Under the pieces are notes generated by a model. It saw only the letters and a program-made list of their open reading frames with translations, did no database searches and had not been told where the DNA came from. Shown here one piece after another: positions 33,660 to 41,648 of a stretch of DNA of 64,000 bases. The DNA is from Bradyrhizobium sp. Arg816 (GTDB lineage Bacteria; Pseudomonadota; Alphaproteobacteria; Rhizobiales; Xanthobacteraceae). A program made the position numbers and the translations under genes. Within the stretch, counting starts at the first letter, position 1, and each line of letters begins with the position of its first letter. The DNA is taken from NCBI RefSeq assembly GCF_029989365.1, contig NZ_JAPRAQ010000004.1, positions 434,001 through 498,000 on the forward strand, given 5' to 3'.

Positions 33660-34166
33660 CTAGTTGTTGCTCTTTTCGGCGCGGCTCTGCTTGTCGTGAC
33701 CGCCGTGACTCATTGCGTCGTGTTTGGGCACGGTGAATGTCAGCGTCACGACCTGCCCGGGGAAGACATTGTGGTCAGCGTCGACCAGCGCGATCTTCAC
33801 CTTGTGCGGGCCGGCAGGCAGCCCGGCAATGTCCACCGTATTGTTGTCGCTCGCATCCGCCCACCACCAGGGCAGGTCGTCGACGGTTATGTGCAGATGC
33901 CCGACGCGAGGCGAGACCTGGCGGGCACCTGCGCCGAACACTTGCATGATGCGCAGGTTTTCCACGCGGTACTGCGCCCAGAAGACACCCTGCGCCAGCG
34001 CCTCTGGCACCGGGGGATCCACGATCAGCTTGGGCGCGGGTTCGTTTTCGATCGCGATATAGGGCGAGGCGCCGCGGATCTCCCGGGCGGTCTGGGCGAA
34101 GGCGCTCGTGGCAAGCACGACACCAGCCGCAACCGCGCCGGCCGCAAGCGTTTTGATGAGAGGCAT
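33660..34166 (-). CDS. Exported DUF6130-like protein
   Basis: The 168-residue product has a Sec signal (cleaved after AFAQ near 25) and one beta-sandwich-like domain. Conserved-looking blocks are VFWAQYRVENL, PRVGHLHITVDDLPWWWADA and AGPHKVKIALVDADHNVFPG; the tail is His-rich (KHDAMSHGGHDKQ), which may bind metal. I place it in DUF6130 from memory of that family; no function is known. ATG 34166 has AAAGGAG eight bases upstream. It is the first gene of the two-gene islet operon. Confidence 0.75.
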   Translation of the reverse strand: MPLIKTLAAGAVAAGVVLATSAFAQTAREIRGASPYIAIENEPAPKLIVDPPVPEALAQGVFWAQYRVENLRIMQVFGAGARQVSPRVGHLHITVDDLPWWWADASDNNTVDIAGLPAGPHKVKIALVDADHNVFPGQVVTLTFTVPKHDAMSHGGHDKQSRAEKSNN

Positions 34167-34210
34167 GGCAAAGTCTCCTTTGACGAGTTCAGGACCGCAG
34201 TCCTTCGGAT

Positions 34211-34224
34211 CAGTTTGCGAACTG
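34211..34224. promoter_or_regulatory. Candidate LysR operator in the islet
   Basis: CAGTT-TGCG-AACTG is a perfect 5-4-5 palindrome in the 218-base divergent gap between the DUF6130 gene and lysR, 45 bases upstream of the DUF6130 start. LysR regulators usually bind such a site and control their divergent neighbour. Confidence 0.4.
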
Positions 34225-34384
34225 GCCGGAAGGGTCACGCCGCGCGCGACATGGCATGCGGCTGGATCAATCGAGCGGCGGAGCGACCTCACGCCGCTTG
34301 CACGTCGCAATCTGAGACCTCGCCAAACCGTCCACTAGCTGGCAAAATCGGGAAATACTGTCCAAGATTTTGGTCAATGCCGAC

Positions 34385-35257
34385 ATGGACGCAGTCACGG
34401 TCTTCGTGAAAGTCGTGGAAGCTGGAAGTTTCGCGGCCGCCGCGAGACGCTTGGGCATGCCCAAGACGACGGTGAGCGCCAAGGTCGCGGGACTGGAAAA
34501 GCGCCTCGGTGTCAACCTGATCCAGCGCACGACCCGCAAACTGCGCATGACCGACGCAGGCGAGATCTACTTCCATCACTGCGCTGTCGCGGCTCGCGAA
34601 ATCGAGCTGGGCGAAGCCGCACTCCAGTCGGCAAAGGTGAAGCCCTCCGGAGTTCTCAAGGTGACGGCGCCGGTCGACCTGGGACATGCTCTTCTCCCGC
34701 GCATCGCACGGGCCTACACGGTGAAACATCCGGACGTGTCGCTCGAACTCTTGCTCACGAACCGGGTCGTTGATCTGGTGGAGGAAGGTGTCGACCTTGC
34801 CATTCGCTGGGCAGGCGCGTTGAAGGACTCCTCGCTCATCGCTCGACGCTTCATCGAAACAAACTCCAACCTGTGGGCGTCGCCGAAATATTTGAAGGGG
34901 CTAGGGAAGCCCATTCACCCGCGCGACCTCGCAAATGCGGCGTTCTTGGCCCATCCCGTTCTGAAGACAGTCTTGCTCACGAACGGGAAGTCGGATTTCG
35001 AGCTTCAGTTGAACGGGCGGATCTTCGTTGACGACCTGGAGGTCGTCACGAGCCTGATCTTGCTGGGAGACGGCATCGCATGGCTGCCCGACTTCCTGGT
35101 CAGGGACGCGGTGGCAGTCGGGAAGCTCGTGCCCGTCCTGCCGCAATGGCGGCCCAAGAAGCACCAGAATTGGACTTACCACTTCGTCTATCCCGGTCGC
35201 CGGTACACCTTGCCGAAGGTGGAGAGCTTCATCCAAACGGCACTGAGCCAGGTTTAG
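34385..35257 (+). CDS. LysR-family transcriptional regulator
   Basis: The 290-residue regulator has an N-terminal winged helix (residues 1-60; FVKVVEAGSFAAAARRLGMP then KTTVSAKVAGLEKRLGVNL) and a periplasmic-binding-fold effector domain. MDAVTVFVKVVEAGSF is the normal start for this subgroup, so ATG 34385 was preferred to the TTG at 34370. It is divergent from the DUF6130/SDR pair and probably controls both. It ends 28 bases before the right direct repeat, at the stop of the ABC ATPase gene. Confidence 0.92.
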   Translation: MDAVTVFVKVVEAGSFAAAARRLGMPKTTVSAKVAGLEKRLGVNLIQRTTRKLRMTDAGEIYFHHCAVAAREIELGEAALQSAKVKPSGVLKVTAPVDLGHALLPRIARAYTVKHPDVSLELLLTNRVVDLVEEGVDLAIRWAGALKDSSLIARRFIETNSNLWASPKYLKGLGKPIHPRDLANAAFLAHPVLKTVLLTNGKSDFELQLNGRIFVDDLEVVTSLILLGDGIAWLPDFLVRDAVAVGKLVPVLPQWRPKKHQNWTYHFVYPGRRYTLPKVESFIQTALSQV

Positions 35258-35284
35258 CGGGACGAGCGTGCGACCGATGATTGC

Positions 35285-36907
35285 TCACGCCGCCGGCGCG
35301 CGCTCTTTCCGCCCGGGCACCGCCGCAAGCAATTCGCGCGTATAGGCGTGCTCCGGCGCGGCGAACAGTTGCGCGGTCGGCTTCAACTCGACGATGGCGC
35401 CCCGCTGCATCACCGCGATGCGGTCGCAGATCTGCGCTGCGACGCGCAGATCGTGGGTGATGAACAGCATCGAGAGGCCGAGGCGCGCCTTGAGGTCTTC
35501 GAGCAGTCGCAGCACCTGCGCCTGCACGGAGACGTCGAGCGCGGAGACGGCTTCGTCGGCGACGATGATCTCGGGTTCGAGCGCGAGCGCGCGCGCGATG
35601 CCGATGCGCTGACGCTGGCCGCCGGAGAATTCGTGCGGGTAGCGGTCGAGCGCGCCAGCGTCGAGGCCGACCATCTTGAGCAGATCGCGGGCGCGGTCGA
35701 ACGCCACCTTCGGATCGGTCCCGGCGGCGATCGGACCGTCGGCGATGATGTGGCCGACCTTGCGGCGCGGATTGAGCGAAGCGAACGGATCCTGAAAGAT
35801 CATCTGGATGCGATGGCGCTCGGCGCGCAACGCCTTGCCCGACAGCGAAGTGAGATCGGTCTCGCCGATCCGCACCGTGCCGCGGTCGGCTTCGATCAGT
35901 CGCATCACCAGCCGCGCCACCGACGATTTGCCGGAGCCGGATTCGCCGACGAGGCCGAGCGTCTCGCCCTTGAGAATGTTGAAGTTGACCTCGCGCGCGG
36001 CATCGACGCGGCGGTCATCGCGAAACCAGCCGCCTGAGGTGACGTAGGTCTTGTCCAGCCCGATCACCTCAACGGCCCTGGCCTGGTCGTCGAGCGGGCT
36101 GCGCGCAGGCGGGTCCATCGACGGCACGGCGGCGAGCAGCGCCTTGGTGTAGTCGTGCTGCGGATTGTTGAAGACGGAGCTAGCGGGGCCTTCCTCGACG
36201 ACCTTGCCGTGCCTGAGCACCACGACCTGGTCGGCGATGTCGGCGACCACGCCGAAATCATGGGTGATGAACATCACCGCCATGTTGCGGTTGCGCTGGA
36301 GGTTGCGGATCAGCTTCAGGATCTGCGCCTGCGTGGTGACGTCGAGCGCGGTGGTCGGCTCGTCCGCGACCAGCACTGCGGGCTCGAGCGCGAGCGCCAT
36401 CGCGATCATGGCGCGCTGGCGCTGGCCGCCGGAGAGCTGGTGTGGATAGGCGCGGACAATGCGCTCGGGGTCGGGCAGGCCGACCTCGCGCGCCAGCGAC
36501 AGCGCCTTCGCGCGCCGCTCCTTCGGCGTCAGCAGACCGTGGGCCTCGAACATCTCCGCCATCTGGTCGCCGATCCGCATCAACGGATTGAGCGCGGTCA
36601 TCGGCTCCTGAAAAATCATCGCGAGCCGGCGGCCGCGCAAATCGCGCCAGCCGTCGTCGTCGAGCTTGAGCAGGTCGCGGCCTTCGAACTGGATCTCACC
36701 GGAGGTGACGGCGACCGTATCAGGCAACAGGCCCATCAGCGCATGCGCGCACATCGACTTGCCGGAGCCGGATTCGCCGACGACGCAGACGATCTTGCCG
36801 GGCCGCAAGTCGAGCGAAACGCCGTCGACGGCGAACGGACGCTCGGCGCCCTTGGGCAGCGCGATCCGCAGATTCTTGATCGAGACGGCGGGCGGGGCGG
36901 TCATCAT
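35285..36907 (-). CDS. Dipeptide/oligopeptide ABC transporter ATPase, fused double NBD
   Basis: The 540-residue protein joins two ATPase domains that are separate DppD and DppF genes elsewhere. Each has a Walker A GESGSGKS and an ABC signature (LSGGQRQRAM and FSGGQRQRIG), and Walker B with VADEPTTALD and VADEAVSALD. The second Walker B thus has Ala where Pro is common, but the catalytic Glu stays. ATG 36907 overlaps the permease stop (TGATG). It powers uptake through the two permeases upstream. The 3' end of this gene is duplicated at 32634. Confidence 0.93.
   Translation of the reverse strand: MMTAPPAVSIKNLRIALPKGAERPFAVDGVSLDLRPGKIVCVVGESGSGKSMCAHALMGLLPDTVAVTSGEIQFEGRDLLKLDDDGWRDLRGRRLAMIFQEPMTALNPLMRIGDQMAEMFEAHGLLTPKERRAKALSLAREVGLPDPERIVRAYPHQLSGGQRQRAMIAMALALEPAVLVADEPTTALDVTTQAQILKLIRNLQRNRNMAVMFITHDFGVVADIADQVVVLRHGKVVEEGPASSVFNNPQHDYTKALLAAVPSMDPPARSPLDDQARAVEVIGLDKTYVTSGGWFRDDRRVDAAREVNFNILKGETLGLVGESGSGKSSVARLVMRLIEADRGTVRIGETDLTSLSGKALRAERHRIQMIFQDPFASLNPRRKVGHIIADGPIAAGTDPKVAFDRARDLLKMVGLDAGALDRYPHEFSGGQRQRIGIARALALEPEIIVADEAVSALDVSVQAQVLRLLEDLKARLGLSMLFITHDLRVAAQICDRIAVMQRGAIVELKPTAQLFAAPEHAYTRELLAAVPGRKERAPAA
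35286..35455 (-). repeat. Right direct repeat, 3' end of the intact ABC ATPase gene
   Basis: This is the intact copy of the 170-base sequence whose partner is at 32634-32805. It codes for the last 56 residues of the ATPase, from [10 protein letters not shown] to PAA, plus the stop. The two copies differ at about eight sites. Confidence 0.85.
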
Positions 36908-37746
36908 CAGCGCCCCTCCCGCGACAGTCGCGGATTGAGCGCGTCGTTGAGGCCTTCGCCGATCAAATTGAGGCCGAGAACCGAGATCAGGATGGCGACA
37001 CCGGGAAACACGGTGATCCACCAGGCCTGGCGGATCACGGTGCGGCCGGCGCCGACCATGTAGCCCCAGGAGATCAGATTGGGATCGCCGAGCCCGAGGA
37101 ACGCCAGCGAGGATTCCAGCAGGATCGCGGTCGCCACCATCAGCGAGGCCAGCACGATCACCGGCGACAGCGCGTTGGGCAGGATCTCGCGCAGGATGAT
37201 CCAGGTGTTGCTTTGGCCGGTGACGACGGCGGCCTGGACATATTCGCGCGTGCGCAGCGACAGCACCTCGCCGCGCACGAGGCGGGCGACCGGCGGCCAG
37301 CTCACCACCGCGATCGAGGCCACGATCGAATAGATCGAGGGCTGCAGGATCGCGACCAGCACGATCGCGAGCGCGAAGCTCGGAATGGTCTGGAAGAATT
37401 CGGTGAAACGCATCAGGGCGTCGTCGACCTTGCCGCCGAAATAGCCGGCCATGGCGCCGATGGGAACGCCGACGACCAGCGCGACCAGCGTGGAGACGAG
37501 GCCGACCAGCAGCGAGACGCGAGCGCCAAAGATCATGCCGGCGAACACGTCGCGGCCGAGTGCGTCGGTGCCGAGCGGCACGGTCGAGAGCGTGAACGGC
37601 GGCAGGAACGGCCGCTGCACCATCCGCCAGGGCGAATTCGGGAACAGCATCGGCCCGAACACCGCGATCGAGATCGCAAGGAGAAGAATGACGAGCCCGA
37701 CGACGCCGCTCGGGCTCCTCAGCATCGATTTCCAGAACTGTTTCAT
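36907..37746 (-). CDS. ABC transporter permease (DppC/OppC type)
   Basis: The 279-residue permease has an N-terminal helix (VVGLVILLLAISIAVFGPML), then the characteristic periplasmic part ending PLGTDALGRDVFAGMIFGAR and a five-helix core. The EAA loop, which contacts the ATPase, is in VVTGQSNTWIILREILPNAL. ATG 37746 overlaps the stop of the preceding permease gene by four bases (ATGA), fixing this start over an upstream frame. It pairs with the DppB-type protein to form the membrane channel. Confidence 0.93.
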   Translation of the reverse strand: MKQFWKSMLRSPSGVVGLVILLLAISIAVFGPMLFPNSPWRMVQRPFLPPFTLSTVPLGTDALGRDVFAGMIFGARVSLLVGLVSTLVALVVGVPIGAMAGYFGGKVDDALMRFTEFFQTIPSFALAIVLVAILQPSIYSIVASIAVVSWPPVARLVRGEVLSLRTREYVQAAVVTGQSNTWIILREILPNALSPVIVLASLMVATAILLESSLAFLGLGDPNLISWGYMVGAGRTVIRQAWWITVFPGVAILISVLGLNLIGEGLNDALNPRLSREGR

Positions 37747-38714
37747 GAGGCGAATTCGATGCGCGGGTCGACCAGGCGGTAGACGAGGTCGGTGATGAGA
37801 TTGAAGATCAGCACCATGGCGGAGCAGATCACGAAGACGCCGAGCAGGAGGTTGTAGTCGCGCTGGAGCAGTGCGTCGTACATCAGGCGCCCGATGCCGG
37901 GCCAGGCGAACACGGTCTCGGTGATGACGGCGCCGCCGATCAGCGTGCCGGAATGCACACCGGCCAGCGTCACGACCGGCAGCAGCGCGTTGCGCAGCAC
38001 GTGGCGGCGCTGGATCACGGCGTCGGAGAGGCCTTTCGCGCGCGCGGTCTTGACGAAGTCGAGGCGTTTCACTTCCAGCATCGACGCGCGCGTCATGCGG
38101 GTATAGGTCGCCATGAAGAACAGGCCGAGCGTCATCGCCGGCATGATCAGGTGCTTTGCGACGTCGACTGCGTGGGCAAGGCCGGTGAGGTTGGCGCCGA
38201 CCGTCTCGTAACCAAAACTCGGCAGCCAATCCATGGTGACCGAGAACAGGAGGATCCCCATCAGCGCCACCCAGAAGATCGGCATGGCGTAGAAGATGAG
38301 GGCGAACACGGTGATGGCCGTGTCGAGAAATGTTCCGGCAAAGCGCGCGGCAAACGTGCCGAAGAGAACGCCGAGCATGAGCGATATCGCGAATGCCGTC
38401 AGCGTCAGCAGCAGCGTCGCCGGCAGCCGCTCGCCGATCAGCTTCGCGACCGGCGCCTGCTGGCGGAAGGAGAAGCCGAGGTCGAGCGTGACGACGCCCT
38501 TGACGTAGATAAAGAGCTGCTCGGGCAGCGGCTTGTCGAGGCCGAACTTTTCCCGGAGTTGCTTGACGAAGACCTGGTCACTGGCGCCGGCCTCGCCCGC
38601 CATCACGACCGCGGGGTCGCCGGGCGCAAGCCGGATCAGGAAGAAATTGAGGACGACGATCGCGAGCAGGACGATCACGCCCTTCACGATACGCTGAGTG
38701 ACGAAGGAGAGCAT
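37743..38714 (-). CDS. ABC transporter permease (DppB/OppB type)
   Basis: The 323-residue permease starts with the family's signal-anchor helix (FVTQRIVKGVIVLLAIVVLN) and FFLIRLAPGDPA, followed by five more helices. The ATPase-contact loop is in VKTARAKGLSDAVIQRRHVL followed by RNALLPVV. It overlaps the next permease gene by four bases. It is 276 bases downstream of the binding-protein gene; that gap holds a composite palindromic repeat that could lower expression of the downstream genes relative to the binding protein. Confidence 0.93.
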   Translation of the reverse strand: MLSFVTQRIVKGVIVLLAIVVLNFFLIRLAPGDPAVVMAGEAGASDQVFVKQLREKFGLDKPLPEQLFIYVKGVVTLDLGFSFRQQAPVAKLIGERLPATLLLTLTAFAISLMLGVLFGTFAARFAGTFLDTAITVFALIFYAMPIFWVALMGILLFSVTMDWLPSFGYETVGANLTGLAHAVDVAKHLIMPAMTLGLFFMATYTRMTRASMLEVKRLDFVKTARAKGLSDAVIQRRHVLRNALLPVVTLAGVHSGTLIGGAVITETVFAWPGIGRLMYDALLQRDYNLLLGVFVICSAMVLIFNLITDLVYRLVDPRIEFAS

Positions 38715-38761
38715 ATTAGAGAGTCATATCTTGTAGCGTGACCTGGAGCCACTGGGGCAGT

Positions 38762-38976
38762 GCGCTCCCTCGCCCCGCTCTTGCGGGGGCGAGACGAGCT
38801 TTACTCGCTCTGAGAGCGTTGGGGTGAGGGGCTTCTCTCCACGCGGGAGAATGCTGACGGACCTGTACCCCCTCACCCGCCGCGCACGAGACGATGCTTC
38901 GCATCGCTCGGGGCGCGTCGACCTCTCCCCGCATCCGCCTTCGCCGAAGCTTCGGCGGACAAGAGCGGGGAGAGGT
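38762..38976. repeat. Composite palindromic repeat inside the ABC operon
   Basis: The left part folds as CTCGCCCCGC/GCGGGGGCGAG near 38766-38793. The right part is bounded by ACCTCTCCCCGC (38931) and GCGGGGAGAGGT (ending 38976) and contains the perfect palindrome CGCCGAAGCTTCGGCG (38942-38957). The outer right arms recur at 45673-45726. It fills the gap between the binding-protein and permease genes. Confidence 0.75.
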
Positions 38977-38990
38977 GAAAAGGGCAAAGC

Positions 38991-40541
38991 TCACTTGTCC
39001 AGCCATGCGTCCTTGAAGCCGTCATTGACCCCGATCCCCGTGGTGATCAGGTTCTTGACCTTGCAGCGGGTGATGGTCGGGAATTGCAGCTCCAGCATCC
39101 AGGCCACCGGCGCGTCCTCGACCAGGATTTTTTGCGCCTTCTCGTAGATCTCCTTGCGCTTCGAGTCCGGCGTCGCGGTCGCGCCGTCGGCGAACAGCTT
39201 GTCGATCTCCGGGTTGGAGTAGCCCTCGACGTTGTTGAAGACCTGCCCCTTGGCGATGTTGCTGGAGATATAATTGCGGCCGACGCCGAGCGCGGGATCG
39301 CCATATTGGTAGAGATAGGTGAAGGCGATGTCGTAGTCCCAGTCGCCGATCTTCTGGTTGCCGCCGGCAACGTCGGTGGCGATGGTCTCGATGTTCATGC
39401 CGACGTCCTGGAGGTTCTGCTTCACGGCTTCACCCCAGCGCTGCCAGGTCTCGCCATAGGCGAGCGGCAGCAGGCGGATCTTCTCGCCCTTGTAGCCGGC
39501 TTCCTTCAAGAGCGCCTTGGCCTTGGCCGGATCGTAAGGGTACTTCGGCACGTCGTCGGTGTAGTACTTGATGGTCGAGGCGGACGGGCCTGTCGCCACC
39601 TTGCCGAGCCCGTTCCAGATCACGTCCTTGGCGAAATCGCGGTCGATCGCGTACATGATCGCCTGCCGCACCCGCTTGTCGGCGAGTGGCCCCTGGCGGT
39701 TGTTCAGCCATAGCCAGGCCAGCGGCGAGAAGAACTCCCAGCCGGCGCCGGTGACGCAGGTGTCCTTCAGCTTGGACAGCCGCGGCACGTCGAAGTTCTC
39801 GACCGAGCCGCCGGGCAGCACGTCGACCTTGCCGGTCTCATACGCCACCGAGCGCGCGGCCGCGTCGGGAATGATCTGCCAGTAGATCTCGTCGAGATAG
39901 GGCTTGCCCTTTTCGTGGTAGTTCGGGTTCTTGACCAGGCGGATGAACGAGCCCTTCTGCCACTCCTTGAACATAAAGGGGCCGGTGCCGACCGGCGCGT
40001 TGTTGTAGGGGTTGGTCTTCCAGTCGGTGCCTTCATAGAGATGCTTCGGCACCATCGGCATCGAGCCGACCTCGAAGATGCCGAGGAAGGGGCCGAACGG
40101 CTGCTTGAGGGTGAAGACCACCGTGTAGTCGTCCGGCGTCTCGATCTTGTCGACCTGCGCCAGATTGGTGCGGGCACGCGCATGCGTCTGCTTCAGCATC
40201 TCCATCGAGAACAGCACGTCGGCGGCGGTGAAGGGCTTGCCGTCATGCCAGGTGACGCCCTTCCTGAGCTTGAACGTGTAGGTTTTTGCGTCCTCGCTGA
40301 CGCTCCAGCTTTCGGCAAGCTCCGGCAGCGGCTCGAGCTTGGGGCTGTAGCGCAGCAGGCCCTCGAAGATGTTGCCCGACACCATCTGGGTCGGGCCGTT
40401 CTGGACCTGCGCAAGCATCAGGCCGGGCGGCTCGGGCTGGATCACGGCGTTGATCACGCCCCCCGTCCTCGGCTCTTGCGCCAGCGTCGAGGCCGTGAGG
40501 CCGCAAGCCAGGAGGGCACCAAGCAACACTCGTTTTGGCAT
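38991..40541 (-). CDS. ABC transporter substrate-binding protein (family 5, peptide type)
   Basis: The 516-residue periplasmic receptor has a Sec signal (MPKRVLLGALLACGLTASTL, cleaved near residue 21). It has the SBP_bac_5 blocks: NIFEGLLRYSPKLEPLPELA and WSVSEDAKTYTFKLRKGV, and the later ADKRVRQAIMYAIDRDFAKD. Relatives bind di- and oligopeptides, nickel or glutathione; the ligand is not inferable. It is the first gene of the operon and its start faces a TetR gene across 215 bases. Confidence 0.93.
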   Translation of the reverse strand: MPKRVLLGALLACGLTASTLAQEPRTGGVINAVIQPEPPGLMLAQVQNGPTQMVSGNIFEGLLRYSPKLEPLPELAESWSVSEDAKTYTFKLRKGVTWHDGKPFTAADVLFSMEMLKQTHARARTNLAQVDKIETPDDYTVVFTLKQPFGPFLGIFEVGSMPMVPKHLYEGTDWKTNPYNNAPVGTGPFMFKEWQKGSFIRLVKNPNYHEKGKPYLDEIYWQIIPDAAARSVAYETGKVDVLPGGSVENFDVPRLSKLKDTCVTGAGWEFFSPLAWLWLNNRQGPLADKRVRQAIMYAIDRDFAKDVIWNGLGKVATGPSASTIKYYTDDVPKYPYDPAKAKALLKEAGYKGEKIRLLPLAYGETWQRWGEAVKQNLQDVGMNIETIATDVAGGNQKIGDWDYDIAFTYLYQYGDPALGVGRNYISSNIAKGQVFNNVEGYSNPEIDKLFADGATATPDSKRKEIYEKAQKILVEDAPVAWMLELQFPTITRCKVKNLITTGIGVNDGFKDAWLDK

Positions 40542-40733
40542 GTCGTATCTTTCTCAAGCGAGACCGGCCGAAAACGCTTCGCACGTCATGGCGCGCAAAG
40601 CTCCGGCCGGCCCATCCCAGTCCCCATCCGATATCGAGGCTCACACAGTCTCATTCGGAGCCGCAAGATGAAAGTCTCGACAGTGTTCGCACAAAAAATG
40701 TACAGCGCGTCCTGTTTTCACTTGATTCATGGT

Positions 40734-40750
40734 CTTGTCACGGAGACAAG
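40734..40750. promoter_or_regulatory. Palindrome before the TetR gene, candidate self-operator
   Basis: CTTGTC-ACGGA-GACAAG is a perfect 6-5-6 palindrome ending six bases before the tetR ATG. TetR proteins often repress themselves from such sites. Confidence 0.45.
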
Positions 40751-40756
40751 TCGGCC

Positions 40757-41395
40757 ATGGACAATGCCAGCCGCTCCGAACGATCCCGTAACGCCGCACT
40801 CGAAGCGGCCATCGCGATCATCGCGCGCGACGGGCCGGGCCGGCTGACGCTGGATGCGATCGCGCGCGAGAGTGGACTCAGCAAGGGCGGAGTGATGCAT
40901 CAGTTCCGCACCAAGGAAGCGGTGCTGAAGGCGTTGCTCGACCGGCAGATGGCGCATTTCGAGGAGTTCGCCACCAGCACGATGGCAAAGGTGAGCGCGA
41001 CCTCGGCGAATCCCAACCTGGCGACCCAGCTCGCGACCGTGCGCGAAGCGGCCACCTCGCCGAATTCTGCCGCGCTGGCGCTGGTTGCGGCCATGGTCGA
41101 GAATCCCAGCCTGATGGCGCTGCCGCGCGAGCGCGAGATGGAGAGGATGGCGGCGATCAGGGAAGAGGCCACTGATCCTGATCTCGCGATGCTGCGCTGG
41201 GCCGGCGCGATGGGACTGCTGCTGAGCTCGTTGTTCGGCATGTCGCCGCTCAGCAAGGACGAGCACCAGCGCCTGTTCGCGCGTCTGCTCGACGACGCGC
41301 AGTGGACCGGCCTCGAACGGCCGGGCGCCAAGCGCACCGCCAAATCCGGCGCGCCTTCGGCGGCGAAGGCCGCAACGCCGCGCAAGCGCGCCTGA
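40757..41395 (+). CDS. TetR/AcrR-family transcriptional regulator
   Basis: The 212-residue repressor has an N-terminal helix-turn-helix (about residues 33-64: LTLDAIARESGLSKGGVMHQ then FRTKEAVLKALL) and a helical ligand-binding domain. The C-terminus is a basic, Ala-rich tail (AKRTAKSGAPSAAKAATPRK). ATG 40757 was chosen because the domain starts soon after; the longer frame upstream covers the intergenic region. A palindrome just before its start suggests self-repression, and a second palindrome within the promoter of the downstream lipoprotein gene may be another target. Confidence 0.9.
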   Translation: MDNASRSERSRNAALEAAIAIIARDGPGRLTLDAIARESGLSKGGVMHQFRTKEAVLKALLDRQMAHFEEFATSTMAKVSATSANPNLATQLATVREAATSPNSAALALVAAMVENPSLMALPREREMERMAAIREEATDPDLAMLRWAGAMGLLLSSLFGMSPLSKDEHQRLFARLLDDAQWTGLERPGAKRTAKSGAPSAAKAATPRKRA

Positions 41396-41474
41396 TTCAT
41401 CGTTAACGATTTCTCGCCGATCACTGCCCAAAGCCGCGCCTGCGGCCAAATGTGCCAAGCCCGCGCTTTCGAAC

Positions 41475-41503
41475 TTTACAAACCGCCCAGTCGGTTTTAT
41501 AAA
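41475..41503 (+). promoter_or_regulatory. Strong sigma70-type promoter of the lipoprotein gene
   Basis: TTTACA (41475-41480), a spacer of exactly 17 bases, and TATAAA (41498-41503) form one of the best promoters in the window. Transcription would start near 41510, leaving a leader of about 139 bases before ATG 41649. Confidence 0.65.
41480..41497. promoter_or_regulatory. Operator-like palindrome filling the promoter spacer
   Basis: AAACCG-CCCAGT-CGGTTT starts at the last base of the -35 box and ends directly before the -10. Six of six outer bases match on each arm. Such a repressor site would fully block RNA polymerase; TetR-family operators of rhizobia often have an AAACCG/CGGTTT outline. 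The adjacent TetR gene is the obvious candidate. Confidence 0.55.
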
Positions 41504-41509
41504 TCGAAA

Positions 41510-41648
41510 CACTGAGACAGCCCAAGGCTTCCGAGATGGCCCCGGACGAAGCCTTGGGTTGGCACTGGTGAGCGCCGCAGCCGCGTCTGGTCCCGTACGC
41601 GGCTGCGGTCGCCACTGCGTGGGCAGCAAGCCGCTGGAGGAGTCTGGA
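41510..41648 (+). promoter_or_regulatory. Structured 5' leader of the lipoprotein gene
   Basis: Two perfect stems stand in the predicted leader: CCCAAGGCTTC/GAAGCCTTGGG (41521-41531 with 41548-41558) and CCGCAGCCGCGT/ACGCGGCTGCGG (41575-41586 with 41597-41608). Smaller pairings (CAGC/GCTG) reach close to the GGAGGAG ribosome site. No T-run follows either stem. This may be a regulatory leader; I know no matching family. Confidence 0.45.

Larger units (their letters stand above)
32634..35455. mobile_element. Islet bounded by direct repeats of the ATPase 3' end
   Basis: The two 170-base direct repeats (32634-32805 and 35286-35455) enclose 2480 bases holding an SDR, a DUF6130-like exported protein and a LysR regulator. 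Insertion at a gene's 3' end that leaves one intact and one partial copy of that end is the mark of site-specific or recombinational acquisition. No integrase is inside, so movement, if any, depended on another enzyme or on homologous recombination of a circular form. Confidence 0.5.
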
